A program made the position numbers and the translations under genes. A model generated the notes under the pieces. The model worked only from the letters and a program-made list of their open reading frames with translations, searched no databases and was not told the origin of the DNA. A stretch of DNA of 40,553 bases from Clostridia bacterium (lineage in GTDB: Bacteria > Bacillota > Clostridia > Oscillospirales > Acutalibacteraceae), in contig JAFQCU010000027.1 of assembly GCA_017416285.1 (NCBI GenBank), positions 1 through 40,553 on the forward strand, written 5' to 3'. Positions 33,900 through 40,553 of the stretch are shown one piece after another. Each line of letters opens with the position of its first letter. Positions within the stretch are counted from its first letter, which is position 1.

Positions 33900-34245
33900 C
33901 CTTTAGGTGCGGGGATTGACCACTGTTCTACAAGGTGGAGAAAAAAGAGCGAAGCTACCCATTAAATAGGTCCCGAGGATCGAAAAGACTCAACTGGTCA
34001 CTTTGTTGGTCGTGCTATAATTGGTTTGAGATATATTCCTTTATGGCTTTGATCTTTTTACTTGCGGTATCTACGTAATATCCCTTACACCAAAATTCGC
34101 GGTTTCGGTATGCGAACTTCATATTGCCCCATTTATGTGATAAACTATTTGTACTGATTTCATCTATTTTCATTTATTAATTCTCCATTTGTGTTTTAGC
34201 TTGACTGGCAGGTCTTTGCTATTTTATCACAAATGGAGGATGTTG
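33900..34245 (-). mobile_element. IS200-type insertion element remnant
   Basis: This fills most of the 549-bp gap between hppA and the next gene. It holds an internally deleted IS200-family transposase frame (34015-34173) and, upstream of it on the minus strand, an 11-bp inverted repeat (CTCCATTTGTG at 34183-34193, CACAAATGGAG at 34228-34238) that would pair with the transposase ribosome site, as in the translation-blocking leader of IS200. Downstream, 33900-34010 carries structured sequence (TCCCGAGGATCGAAAAGACT) such as follows tnpA in related elements. Exact ends are not determined because IS200 elements have no terminal inverted repeats. Confidence 0.6.
34015..34173 (-). pseudogene. IS200-family transposase TnpA, in-frame internal deletion
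   Basis: The 52-codon frame starts MKIDEISTNSLSHKW, the normal beginning of one IS200 TnpA group. It jumps directly to GNMKFAYRNREFWCKGYYVDT followed by KKIKAIKEYISNQL, the C-terminal part with the catalytic Tyr region. About 75 codons containing the HUH metal site are missing, and so is the usual last stretch. The frame is kept across the deletion. It is too short for the ORF threshold used by most tools. Catalysis is impossible without HUH, but the element could still be moved by a related transposase elsewhere. Confidence 0.75.
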
Positions 34246-34304
34246 TTTTGTTCATCGGTTAACCTCTTTAGAATCACGCTACTATCGCGTAGTTTTCATT
34301 ATAC

Positions 34305-34338
34305 AAAAAAGACAGCCGCTCACGTACGGCTGTCTTTT
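34305..34338. terminator. Bidirectional terminator after the GH-A lipoprotein gene
   Basis: AAAAGACAGCCGT and ACGGCTGTCTTTT (with GAGCGG variant in the stem) form a hairpin with A- and T-runs on both sides, about 60 bp past the stop of the minus-strand glycosidase gene. Confidence 0.85.
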
Positions 34339-34396
34339 AATCAACTATTATAGTGGTGGAGCACACCGTCGGTAAACCGATGGTTATGATTTGCAA

Positions 34397-35983
34397 TTAT
34401 TTAATTACAACTTGATATGCTTTACCGGATTTAGCAGTAAAGGTGTTGCCACTAACTTCAACACTACCGCTTTCAATCCATTCACCGTTTACATAGCTAC
34501 CTTCTGTTACTTTTTCAATATTACTGTTAAACATAAACTGTGCATCTTGTGAAGAATAAAGATAGAAATTACCGTCTTCTGCACCGATAGCAAGACCACT
34601 TGAACCATATTTTTCATCTGGACGGTTGCAAATGTATGTTATTCTTTCCTTATCGCAAATTTTGCCTGTAGTAACAACATTTTTCATGTTGTTGTTAAAG
34701 GCTATAATATTACTTAACTTTTGCGTAGCGATGAGTTCACGTAAAGCTCGAATTGACTGATTAACAGCAATAACCTCAAAAGCTTTTAATTCTTCCTTAC
34801 CACCCTGTGTATCAAATTGATTTATGGGAACAATTTCAGTACCATCTCGCACTTCAATGCCCGAAATAGCGGTTTTATAACGATAAAAACCGTTATTTGA
34901 AGTAGTATCAGGAACATTTAAAAACATATAAAATCCTAAACCATAACCGTTACTCAAACAATAACTTATCTGTCCGGGAACGCTGTATGCACAAATGCCC
35001 ATTTCTGCAAACACTGGTAAATTATTACCATATTCAATATTTTTCTCACGTGGAGTCGTACTGTTAGTATAAAGATCCCAACCAACAATATCAATATATT
35101 CTTGTTGGATAAGTTTGCGAACTCTACCTTTCATATCATAACCTTCGACAACTTGCGTATTACCTGCGTTGCAAAGATTAACGTATGTAATCATAGAATA
35201 AGGACTTTCCTTAACAGCTTTACCAAGATTATTTATATGATTAACAATGTTAGTAAATTGGCTCATCCAAAGACCATTGCCGCCTTCAGAGTTACCGGGT
35301 TCGTTTTCAAGCTGAATCGCAACAGTTCTACGGTCGGTATCGTTGACGTTAAGCCAAGCACAAACTTGCTGAATGGCATCATAAGCCTCATCAAGGAAAA
35401 TTTGCTGTGAAAAATCAGGTATGTATTCATTATTATCACTGATAAGCGGTGAACCGTCCATACCGTGGAGTGGCGGATATTTTTCTAAATTATCCTTTTG
35501 CCAAGGCATATAACCACCATATCCACAAACATCGTAACCAAACCAGTTCAGGTGAACTTTTAAATCATATTTTTTAGCGATTTCATACTGAAATTCCAAA
35601 TCGCTAAAGTCATATTTTTCGCCGTCGAAAATGCGTTTCCAATTGATATAAGCTATCATAGTGTCCCAACCATCTTCTTTTAGCTGTTTAGCATAGGTTT
35701 CAAATGTTTCTCTGACAAATTCTTCCTCACCAAAACAACTTCTCAGATGGTCAATTCTTAAATGCATAGCATAGTAGAGATAAGGTTGACCCTTATGATA
35801 CATTACACGCCTACCATTTTCGTTCTTAACAACAGACGCACGTACAGGACTAAGCATTGAAAGATTATACGAACCATCTGCATTAACTAAAGCGTTCTTT
35901 TTGTCTGAACAACCGCTAAAGATTGAGATTGACAAAACGAGAACTAAAACAGTTGAAATAATTCTTAAAATTTGTTTTTTCAT
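34397..35983 (-). CDS. Clan GH-A glycoside hydrolase, lipoprotein
   Basis: A 528-residue surface lipoprotein. The ATG at 35983 lies 6 bp after GAGGTG (a GTG at 35992 overlaps that site). Signal peptide MKKQILRIISTVLVLVLSIS ends in lipobox FSGC. The barrel domain (about 60-400) has LRIDHLRSCFGEEEFVRETFETYAKQLKEDGWDTMIAYINWKR at its start, VAIQLENEPGN with the likely acid/base Glu and LPVFAEMGICAY with the likely nucleophile Glu, the clan GH-A pattern also seen in GH35 and GH42. A C-terminal beta domain ends ESGSVEVSGNTFTAKSGKAYQVVIK. A beta-galactosidase-like or related exo-enzyme is likely; the family cannot be fixed by eye. Confidence 0.8.
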   Translation of the reverse strand: MKKQILRIISTVLVLVLSISIFSGCSDKKNALVNADGSYNLSMLSPVRASVVKNENGRRVMYHKGQPYLYYAMHLRIDHLRSCFGEEEFVRETFETYAKQLKEDGWDTMIAYINWKRIFDGEKYDFSDLEFQYEIAKKYDLKVHLNWFGYDVCGYGGYMPWQKDNLEKYPPLHGMDGSPLISDNNEYIPDFSQQIFLDEAYDAIQQVCAWLNVNDTDRRTVAIQLENEPGNSEGGNGLWMSQFTNIVNHINNLGKAVKESPYSMITYVNLCNAGNTQVVEGYDMKGRVRKLIQQEYIDIVGWDLYTNSTTPREKNIEYGNNLPVFAEMGICAYSVPGQISYCLSNGYGLGFYMFLNVPDTTSNNGFYRYKTAISGIEVRDGTEIVPINQFDTQGGKEELKAFEVIAVNQSIRALRELIATQKLSNIIAFNNNMKNVVTTGKICDKERITYICNRPDEKYGSSGLAIGAEDGNFYLYSSQDAQFMFNSNIEKVTEGSYVNGEWIESGSVEVSGNTFTAKSGKAYQVVIK

Positions 35984-36017
35984 TTTTTGCACCTCTGCTA
36001 ATTTTAATTATATATTA

Positions 36018-36074
36018 TTAAATAATAACCCGATAAGCTTTGCCCGATTGGGCAATAATCGTTTCTTTTAACCT
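36018..36074 (-). pseudogene. Last codons of a lost paralogue of the GH-A lipoprotein
   Basis: Minus-strand translation ending at 36018 reads KETIIAQSGKAYRVII and stop. It aligns with the very end of the neighbouring glycosidase, NTFTAKSGKAYQVVIK and stop. Nothing else of the gene is present: the next gene's stop codon (36085) follows 10 bp away. This is most simply the 3' stub of a tandem glycosidase gene deleted upstream of the surviving copy. The match is short (about 16 codons), but the position, strand and stop codon agree. Confidence 0.55.
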
Positions 36075-36084
36075 CACAATTCGG

Positions 36085-36489
36085 TTATATGTTACGCTTT
36101 TTAAAAATCAATTTCATTATCAACTGCAATAATAAAAGTGTGATTGTCGGTACAAGGGTAAAAATCGCAAAAATAATTGAAACCCCTAATAAAACATCGT
36201 TATTATACACATAAAAACCTGAAAAAGCTGCGGTATAATAATCGGTGACAAATAAAAAAACAAACATAATAACCGCAAAGCAAACTACCGGTATGGCAAA
36301 CTTGCGGGTATTTTTATATGTAAACCATGAATAAAAAATTAAAAACACAGGTAGAAGATATAAAAAGATATCCCCAGTTTCATTTGTATTAATATGTGTT
36401 GCAGCTTCCAATATGATTGCGCCACAGAAAAATCCAAAAAAGAATATATTTGGCAAAATTGAATACAGCCAAGGTTTTAATTTATCCAT
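36085..36489 (-). CDS. Small multi-pass membrane protein, unknown function
   Basis: I recognise no family. The 134-residue product has four membrane helices (roughly 7-27, 42-58, 66-84 and 100-125) and a basic C-terminus (KLIFKKRNI). The ATG at 36489 follows AGGTGT by 5 bp; a GTG at 36498 overlaps that site. The loop between helices 1 and 2 has THINTNETGD, and YYTAAFSGFYVYNND lies before helix 4. It has its own small transcription unit; no clear promoter was found in the AT-rich 36490-36580. Confidence 0.6.
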   Translation of the reverse strand: MDKLKPWLYSILPNIFFFGFFCGAIILEAATHINTNETGDIFLYLLPVFLIFYSWFTYKNTRKFAIPVVCFAVIMFVFLFVTDYYTAAFSGFYVYNNDVLLGVSIIFAIFTLVPTITLLLLQLIMKLIFKKRNI

Positions 36490-36581
36490 TAAATACACCT
36501 AAAATAGTTATATGATAATTATAACATAATTGAAGAAGCGTTGCAATATCAAATTGTGACAATAATATGATTTTTTATAAC

Positions 36582-36608
36582 AAAAAACAACCAGCGAAGC
36601 CGTTGTTT
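36582..36608 (-). terminator. Terminator after the DUF5684-like gene
   Basis: On the minus strand AACAACGGC.TCGC.TGGTTGTT forms a hairpin followed by TTTTTTG, 8 bp beyond the stop codon region of the gene at 36616. Confidence 0.8.
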
Positions 36609-36615
36609 AATATAA

Positions 36616-37353
36616 TCAGTTTTCGATCGGTGTATCTTCAGAAGCGGTAACAGTTTCAGGTGTGTTTTCAACCACAATTTCAGATACAGGTAACGGTTGC
36701 TTTTTCATAAGGGTGAACAAATAGCAGGTTCTAACGAAATCACCAACAAGAATTGCATCAATAACCGTCACAACAATAGCAGCTGTATTGTTAGCTTTCT
36801 TATCCTCTTTAAAAATATCAATTACGTCACGCAAATATACGTATTCAATAATTGCACAAGCCACGGCAGGAACCAAACCTAAAATAATTGAAAAAGAACC
36901 GACAATAGGTAAAATTGCGCTTAAAACTGTAACAACTGTACTTACAATAGTGCCGCCCAAATACTTAATCAAAATGTGGGCCAAAAATGACATTTTTCTG
37001 CTTTCAATTTTAAACTTACCGATATTGGGAACAAAAGGTTTGTTGCCGGCGATTTCACTAAGTACGAATAAACGGAAATAATCGTGGAAAATCGGTACCC
37101 AAGTAAGCCAAGCATGTTTAAGACCAACCTTTTTTGCAAGTGAATAAACCGGAATTGAGTACAATATGTATGCAACAATGGCGACAATACCTGCAACAAT
37201 CAAGGCAAAAATCGCAAAAATCAATGAAGCGCCCATAGAAGCAAAACCAAAAATACCGACTATGCTACTAAGAATACTTTCAATATCGCCAAGCATACCG
37301 CTGGACTGCTCTAAAGCTGAACCGAAATCCTCCATGGTGCCAAAACTATTCAT
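36616..37353 (-). CDS. DUF5684-like membrane protein
   Basis: A 245-residue protein with about five membrane helices. The ATG at 37353 has GGGGG seven bases upstream; the frame from 37368 overlaps that site. The middle segment YSIPVYSLAKKVGLKHAWLTWVPIFHDYFRLFVLSEIAGNKPF is the recognisable block: similar AWxxxIPxxNxyxlxxiAG segments occur in DUF5684 proteins, often annotated as signal-peptidase-associated. The acidic C-terminal tail (VVENTPETVTASEDTPIEN) is cytoplasmic or disordered. Function unknown. Confidence 0.65.
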   Translation of the reverse strand: MNSFGTMEDFGSALEQSSGMLGDIESILSSIVGIFGFASMGASLIFAIFALIVAGIVAIVAYILYSIPVYSLAKKVGLKHAWLTWVPIFHDYFRLFVLSEIAGNKPFVPNIGKFKIESRKMSFLAHILIKYLGGTIVSTVVTVLSAILPIVGSFSIILGLVPAVACAIIEYVYLRDVIDIFKEDKKANNTAAIVVTVIDAILVGDFVRTCYLFTLMKKQPLPVSEIVVENTPETVTASEDTPIEN

Positions 37354-37385
37354 AAAATTAACCCCCAAAATTAGATTACGTAAGA

Positions 37386-37414
37386 ATTATATAATATTTG
37401 TCATAAAAAGTCAA
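37386..37414 (-). promoter_or_regulatory. Promoter of the DUF5684-like gene
   Basis: On the minus strand TTGACT (37414-37409), 17 bp, TATAAT (37391-37386). Confidence 0.75.
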
Positions 37415-37454
37415 ATAATAGATAAAAAATTCAATAAAAAAGTGAAAATTATTG

Positions 37455-37482
37455 TTGACAAAATTAAATAATATGGTATAAT
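37455..37482 (+). promoter_or_regulatory. Promoter of the tRNA genes
   Basis: TTGACA (37455-37460), 16 bp, TATAAT (37477-37482), 15 bp before the tRNA-His gene: both hexamers are perfect, as expected for stable RNA. Confidence 0.85.
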
Positions 37483-37496
37483 AATTTTTGCGCTAT

Positions 37497-37574
37497 GGTG
37501 GATGTAGCTTAGTTGGTTAAAGCGCCAGTTTGTGGCACTGGAGACCGTGGGTTCGAGTCCCATCTTCCACCCCA
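37497..37574 (+). tRNA. tRNA-His (anticodon GTG)
   Basis: Full cloverleaf with encoded CCA. The extra G at -1 (37497) faces C73, the His identity pair. The acceptor stem GTGGATG/CTTCCAC has one T-T mismatch. D-loop AGTTGGTTAA, anticodon loop TTGTGGC with GTG, and T-arm GGGTTCGAGTCCC are present. A terminator hairpin follows at 37576. Confidence 0.95.
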
Positions 37575-37575
37575 C

Positions 37576-37612
37576 AAATTTTAACTGTGCTTTCGGGCGC
37601 AGTTAAAATTTT
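37576..37612 (+). terminator. Hairpin after tRNA-His
   Basis: AAATTTTAACTG.GC and GC.CAGTTAAAATTTT form a long stem with a TTTCGGG loop, followed by T-poor but AT-rich sequence. It may terminate or mark processing between the two tRNAs. Confidence 0.75.
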
Positions 37613-37630
37613 ATAAATTAAATAACCCAT

Positions 37631-37705
37631 TGGGGTGTCGTCAAGCGGTAAGACACAGCACTTTGACTGCTGCATTCGTAGGTTCGAATCCTGCCACCCC
37701 AGCCA
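37631..37705 (+). tRNA. tRNA-Gln (anticodon TTG)
   Basis: Acceptor TGGGGTG/CACCCCA is perfectly paired, discriminator G, CCA encoded. Anticodon loop CTTTGAC has TTG, and T-arm AGGTTCGAATCCT is normal. The first pair is U1-A72, the weak pair typical of tRNA-Gln recognised by GlnRS, which is encoded at 18692-20377. Confidence 0.95.
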
Positions 37706-37710
37706 ATTTA

Positions 37711-37739
37711 TTAAAGCACTTCTTAACGAAGTGCTTTAA
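37711..37739 (+). terminator. Terminator after tRNA-Gln
   Basis: TTAAAGCACTTC and GAAGTGCTTTAA pair perfectly around a TTAAC-type loop. Confidence 0.85.
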
Positions 37740-37764
37740 TTATAAAATTTTGTTAGGTGATTTT

Positions 37765-38460
37765 ATGAAAAAAATAGCTTCAATTTTACTTGTGCTCGTT
37801 ATACTGTTGTCATTTTCCGGTTGCAAAAAGGAAGAACTTAATGAGGATAATATTGTTGACACCTGGAAGGCTGAAATTAGTGTCGAGAATTTTTCTTTAA
37901 TTACAGGAATGAAAATTGCAGGTAATGGTACAGAATTACCAAGCGAATATATTAAGAAAATCAACAGCTTTGAATTGCCGCTATACATTATTTTTAATGA
38001 AAACGGTAAATGCGATAAAAAAGTTTTAAAAGCTGACATTGATAAGCTATATGAACATATGCTTAATGTTGTAATGGACTTTTTTGAAAACCAAGGCTTA
38101 TTATTAAAGTATCAAGCAGAGGGCGCTAAAGTTAATTCAAACGAACAACTCAAAGAGTATTTTATAAGCAATTCAACCACATTTGAAAAAGTTTTAGCTG
38201 AATTTAAAGAAACATTTAAAAAAATAATTAAGGACGAAAAAGCAAAATACGGCTTTTTAAAAGCCGATAAAAACGGTTTTTACACCATAACTCAAAAACC
38301 CGAAAAATATATTGTTAGTGAAACTTCAATTACCTTTATAAACGAAAAAGAAATCGCAACATTTTCTGAATTGACCGATAAAAACACCATTTTAATAACC
38401 AAAGTGTTCGACGGTGAAAAGGAACATAACGTATCGATTACATTTAAAAGGACTAAATAA
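37765..38460 (+). CDS. Putative lipoprotein of unknown function
   Basis: The 231-residue product starts at an ATG with TTAGGTGA upstream; the longer frame from 37630 runs through the tRNA gene. Signal peptide MKKIASILLVLVILLSF ends in lipobox SFSGC. The mature part is rich in Lys and Glu, probably helical, with NIVDTWKAEISVENF near the start, and it ends with ITFKRTK. The form (DTWK..., then a final domain KYIVSETSITFINEKEIATFSEL) recalls lipocalin-like or DUF-type calycin lipoproteins of Firmicutes, where xGxW/DTWK marks the first strand, but I cannot assign the family. Downstream terminator at 38463. Confidence 0.75.
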   Translation: MKKIASILLVLVILLSFSGCKKEELNEDNIVDTWKAEISVENFSLITGMKIAGNGTELPSEYIKKINSFELPLYIIFNENGKCDKKVLKADIDKLYEHMLNVVMDFFENQGLLLKYQAEGAKVNSNEQLKEYFISNSTTFEKVLAEFKETFKKIIKDEKAKYGFLKADKNGFYTITQKPEKYIVSETSITFINEKEIATFSELTDKNTILITKVFDGEKEHNVSITFKRTK

Positions 38461-38462
38461 CA

Positions 38463-38495
38463 AAAACGGTAGAGCCATGTACGACTCTACCGTTT
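38463..38495. terminator. Terminator between convergent genes
   Basis: AAACGGTAGAG and CTCTACCGTTT form an 11-bp stem with A-run on one side and T-run on the other, serving both the lipoprotein gene and the aminotransferase gene. Confidence 0.9.
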
Positions 38496-38497
38496 AA

Positions 38498-39670
38498 TTA
38501 TTTAATTTCCTCTAAAAATTCACCAATGCGTTTGATTGCTTCAGTAATATGTTCAACCGAATAACAGTAAGAAGCACGTATAAAGCCCTCACCCGAATCA
38601 CCAAATGCGGTACCGGGTACAACTGCAACATTTTTGGCGTATAAAAGCTTTTCGCAAAACTCCTCACTAGTCATACCTGTTGATTTTATTGAGGGGAATG
38701 TATAAAATGCGCCCTTCGGCTCGTTACAAGTAAGACCGATATCGTTAAAGCCTTTAACCATTATTCTGCGACGCATATCATATTGCTTAACCATATAAGC
38801 CACATCGTCATCACAGTTTTTAAGTGCTTCAATAGCGGCATATTGGCTTGTTGTTGGCGCACACATAATTGCATATTGATGGATTTTAGTGATTTGAGAA
38901 ATAATTTCCCTCGGGCCACAAGCCCAACCCATACGCCAACCGGTCATTGAATAGGCCTTTGAAAAACCGTTTACTACAACAGTACGTTCCTTCATACCTT
39001 CAATACAAGCGGGTGAAATATGTGATTTGCCACCAAAAGTAAGCTCGGAATAAATTTCGTCTGATAATACGATTATGTTTTTGTCCTTAATAACCTTATA
39101 AAGTGCCTCAAGGTCTTCCCTTTCCATAATTGCGCCTGTAGGGTTGCAAGGATAAGGTAATATAAGAAGCTTGGTTTTATCTGTAATCGCTTTAGAAAGC
39201 TCATCAGCGGTCACTTTAAAGTTATTTTCGGCCTTAACGTTAATTACTACGGGCACGCCGCCTGCAAGCTCTGTCATAGGCTCGTAACAAACATAGCTCG
39301 GCTGTGGAATTATAACCTCGTCACCTATTTCAACAACCGCACGGATACAAGCATCAATTGCTTCACTACCGCCGACCGTAACCAAAACCTCGTTATCGGG
39401 ACAATACTTTAAATTAAGCTTTCGTTCCATATATTTGGAAATTTCTTCACGAAGCTTTACAAGACCCCAGTTTGAAGTATATTTGGTTTTTCCTTTTTGT
39501 AGGGATTCAATACCTGCTTTTCTAATTGACCAAGGTGTCGGAAAATCAGGTTCACCCACACTTAAAGAAATTACGTCATCCATAGTAGCGGCAATATCAA
39601 AAAACTTACGTATACCAGACGGTTTCATATCGGTAACGGTTTTGTTTAATATCTTGCCGTAATCTATCAT
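38498..39670 (-). CDS. PLP-dependent aminotransferase, class I/II
   Basis: A 390-residue fold-type I aminotransferase of the aspartate/aromatic group. VISLSVGEPDFPTPWSIR, the LILPYPCNPTGAIME motif with the NPTG, SDEIYSELTF with the Asp that pairs with the PLP ring nitrogen, GFSKAYSMTGWRMGW with the PLP Lys, and a late FIRASYC with the carboxyl-binding Arg are all present. Substrate is not fixed. The ATG at 39670 overlaps the stop of the upstream regulator gene by 4 bp (ATGA), so the two are translated in a coupled way, and the regulator probably controls amino-acid use through this enzyme. Confidence 0.94.
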   Translation of the reverse strand: MIDYGKILNKTVTDMKPSGIRKFFDIAATMDDVISLSVGEPDFPTPWSIRKAGIESLQKGKTKYTSNWGLVKLREEISKYMERKLNLKYCPDNEVLVTVGGSEAIDACIRAVVEIGDEVIIPQPSYVCYEPMTELAGGVPVVINVKAENNFKVTADELSKAITDKTKLLILPYPCNPTGAIMEREDLEALYKVIKDKNIIVLSDEIYSELTFGGKSHISPACIEGMKERTVVVNGFSKAYSMTGWRMGWACGPREIISQITKIHQYAIMCAPTTSQYAAIEALKNCDDDVAYMVKQYDMRRRIMVKGFNDIGLTCNEPKGAFYTFPSIKSTGMTSEEFCEKLLYAKNVAVVPGTAFGDSGEGFIRASYCYSVEHITEAIKRIGEFLEEIK

Positions 39671-40149
39671 ACCCAAATTTGCCCCCTGTCATCATCCATC
39701 GGGGAAATAAGCTGAACGTCCATTTCCTTATATCTACGCATTACAAAATGGGTTGCGGTAGAATTTACCGAATCAATAGTAGCAAGCTCCTTAGCAACAA
39801 AGCGTGCAACGTCTTGCAAAGTCTTACCCTTAACAAGAACATTAAGGTCATAGTTACCGGACATTAAATAAACAGACTCAACTTCCTTATAAGCCATTAC
39901 CTTTTCGGCAACCTCTTCAAAGCCTAAACCCGCCTTGGGAACAACTGTAAGCTCAACAACAGCCGAAACGTAAGCGGCATCGGTTTTATCCCAGTCAATG
40001 ACTGCTTTATAGCCACGGATAAAACCATCCTTTTCAAGCTCTTTTATATTATTTTCAACTTCTGCCTCATCAGCGCCAAGCATTGTCGCAATTTCACAAG
40101 ATGTATATTTTGCATTTTTTGATAATAATTTTAAAATTTCATATTTCAT
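39667..40149 (-). CDS. Lrp/AsnC family transcriptional regulator
   Basis: A 160-residue regulator. The N-terminal winged helix (about 1-55) reads LKLLSKNAKYTSCEIATMLGADEAEVENNIKELEKDGFIRGYKAVID. The C-terminal RAM ligand-binding domain (70-150) has GFEEVAEKVMAYKEVESVYLMSGNYDLNVLVKGKTLQDVARFVAKEL with the GxYD-type motif. The ATG at 40149 lies 5-6 bp after AGGTGA; a GTG at 40158 overlaps that site. It leads the bicistron with the aminotransferase. Family members bind amino acids and control their metabolism. Confidence 0.93.
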   Translation of the reverse strand: MKYEILKLLSKNAKYTSCEIATMLGADEAEVENNIKELEKDGFIRGYKAVIDWDKTDAAYVSAVVELTVVPKAGLGFEEVAEKVMAYKEVESVYLMSGNYDLNVLVKGKTLQDVARFVAKELATIDSVNSTATHFVMRRYKEMDVQLISPMDDDRGQIWV

Positions 40150-40220
40150 AAAGTTCACCTAACCTTTATTAAATAATACTATTAATTAAATATTATGTCA
40201 AGAAATTTAGCAAAAAAGGC

Positions 40221-40249
40221 TTGCAAATTTGCGATATTGGTGTTATTAT
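40221..40249 (+). promoter_or_regulatory. Promoter of the T-box leader
   Basis: TTGCAA (40221-40226), 17 bp, TATTAT (40244-40249), just before the structured leader. Confidence 0.65.
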
Positions 40250-40257
40250 AAATAAGT

Positions 40258-40508
40258 TAAATGCGATGACAAAGGAAAGTAAGTGTCTTTCACCTTTCAG
40301 AGAGTGTCCGCCTTGGCTGAAAGCGGTCATAAGTGCTGAATTTCACCGAAGTTCCCTTTTGAGCAGCAACCTTGAAATTACAGTAGGGGTTGACGGGTAA
40401 TCCCGTTACAGGTTACAAGAGTGTTTGCTTTTGGCAAAAATTACGGGTGGTACCGCGGATTAATTGTATTTTTTACTCCGTCCTGTTTTACAGGGCGGAG
40501 TTTATTTA
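40258..40508 (+). ncRNA. T-box riboswitch, phenylalanine-specific
   Basis: Leader that senses uncharged tRNA and controls pheS. The invariant T-box GGGTGGTACCGCGG is at 40445-40458. A Stem I region with AGAGAGTG and an apical loop is upstream. In the specifier region GAATTTCACC the codon TTC (40342-40344) is followed by ACC as usual, specifying tRNA-Phe. The terminator is CTCCGTCCTG...CAGGGCGGAG (40476-40500) plus T-run. Binding of uncharged tRNA-Phe should favour the antiterminator and allow pheS transcription. Confidence 0.93.
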
Positions 40509-40525
40509 TTTTTGGAGGAATTTTA

Positions 40526-40553
40526 ATGAAAGCACAACTTGAAGCAATTAAAT
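40526..40553 (+). CDS. pheS: Phenylalanine-tRNA ligase alpha subunit, first codons only
   Basis: GGAGGAATTTTA precedes an ATG at 40526 and the frame MKAQLEAIK runs off the window. This is the normal PheS N-terminus, and the Phe-specific T-box before it supports the call. The downstream partner would be pheT. Confidence 0.85.

Noticed and set aside
34340-34396. Small hairpin ACCGTCGG/CCGATGGT as a further regulatory element
   Set aside because: A weak stem with a mismatch next to a clear terminator; no supporting context.
37630-37764. Long N-terminus of the lipoprotein gene reading through the tRNA
   Set aside because: It is tRNA-Gln plus its terminator; the ATG at 37765 has a ribosome site and opens a standard lipoprotein signal.

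Overview
The window looks like chromosome of a low-GC, spore-forming Firmicute, most likely an uncultured gut Clostridia (Oscillospiraceae/Ruminococcaceae-like). The reasons are spoVAC and spoVAD genes, a T-box leader before pheS, Firmicute-type sigma-A promoters (TTGACA-like, 17 bp, TATAAT) with GAGGTG-type ribosome sites, a K+-dependent membrane pyrophosphatase, LuxS, and a GluRS/GlnRS pair. It is mostly housekeeping DNA, with several visibly decaying or rearranged patches. Assignments come from reading the translated sequence; no database was searched.

Layout. 1-5.4 kb (minus strand): an AbiEi/DUF6088-type antitoxin, a spoVAD gene cut off after about 207 codons, a GH35 beta-galactosidase broken by one extra A in a homopolymer, and glgB. 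5.5-11 kb (plus): a collapsed sialate O-acetylesterase remnant, a membrane-anchored lipase-like hydrolase, an FAD oxidoreductase, a one-chain L-serine dehydratase and a surface protein, followed by a MITE-like palindromic repeat. 11.3-12.15 kb (minus): a YtqA-type radical SAM protein. 12.2-15.3 kb: the most unusual part of the window. Three single-gene plus-strand units each carry their own near-identical promoter and end in a terminator. They alternate with three 120-bp copies of the 3' end of spoVAC, and the intact spoVAC stands at the right end.

15.3-16.4 kb (minus): luxS and a cyclophilin. 16.5-22.2 kb (plus): nrdR, gltX, glnS, a Nif3-family protein and a DUF421/DUF4363 pair. The nrdR and cyclophilin promoters lie on the same near-palindromic 33 bp with an NrdR-box-like site between them. 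22.4-24.7 kb (plus): a polar amino-acid ABC transporter. 24.7-31.5 kb (minus): an operon-like run uvrB-uvrA-DUF5685-J-domain protein-ECF-like membrane protein. 31.8-33.8 kb (plus): hppA. 33.9-34.3 kb: an IS200-type element whose transposase has lost its middle. 34.4-37.35 kb (minus): a clan GH-A glycosidase lipoprotein, the last codons of a vanished paralogue, and two membrane proteins. 37.5-37.7 kb: tRNA-His and tRNA-Gln. 37.8-38.5 kb: a lipoprotein. 38.5-40.15 kb (minus): an aminotransferase coupled to an Lrp/AsnC regulator. 40.2 kb to the end: a phenylalanine T-box leader and the first codons of pheS.

How it fits together. GltX, GlnS and tRNA-Gln(TTG) in one window imply direct glutaminylation of tRNA-Gln. 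GlgB, the broken GH35, the esterase remnant and the GH-A lipoprotein point to a carbohydrate-using anaerobe that is losing some of this capacity. The best candidate for something undescribed is the spoVAC-tail array: the tails keep open reading frames and differ in part synonymously, as expected if each was once the working end of a spoVAC gene, so spoVAC's 3' end may be a recurring landing site for one-gene cassettes.
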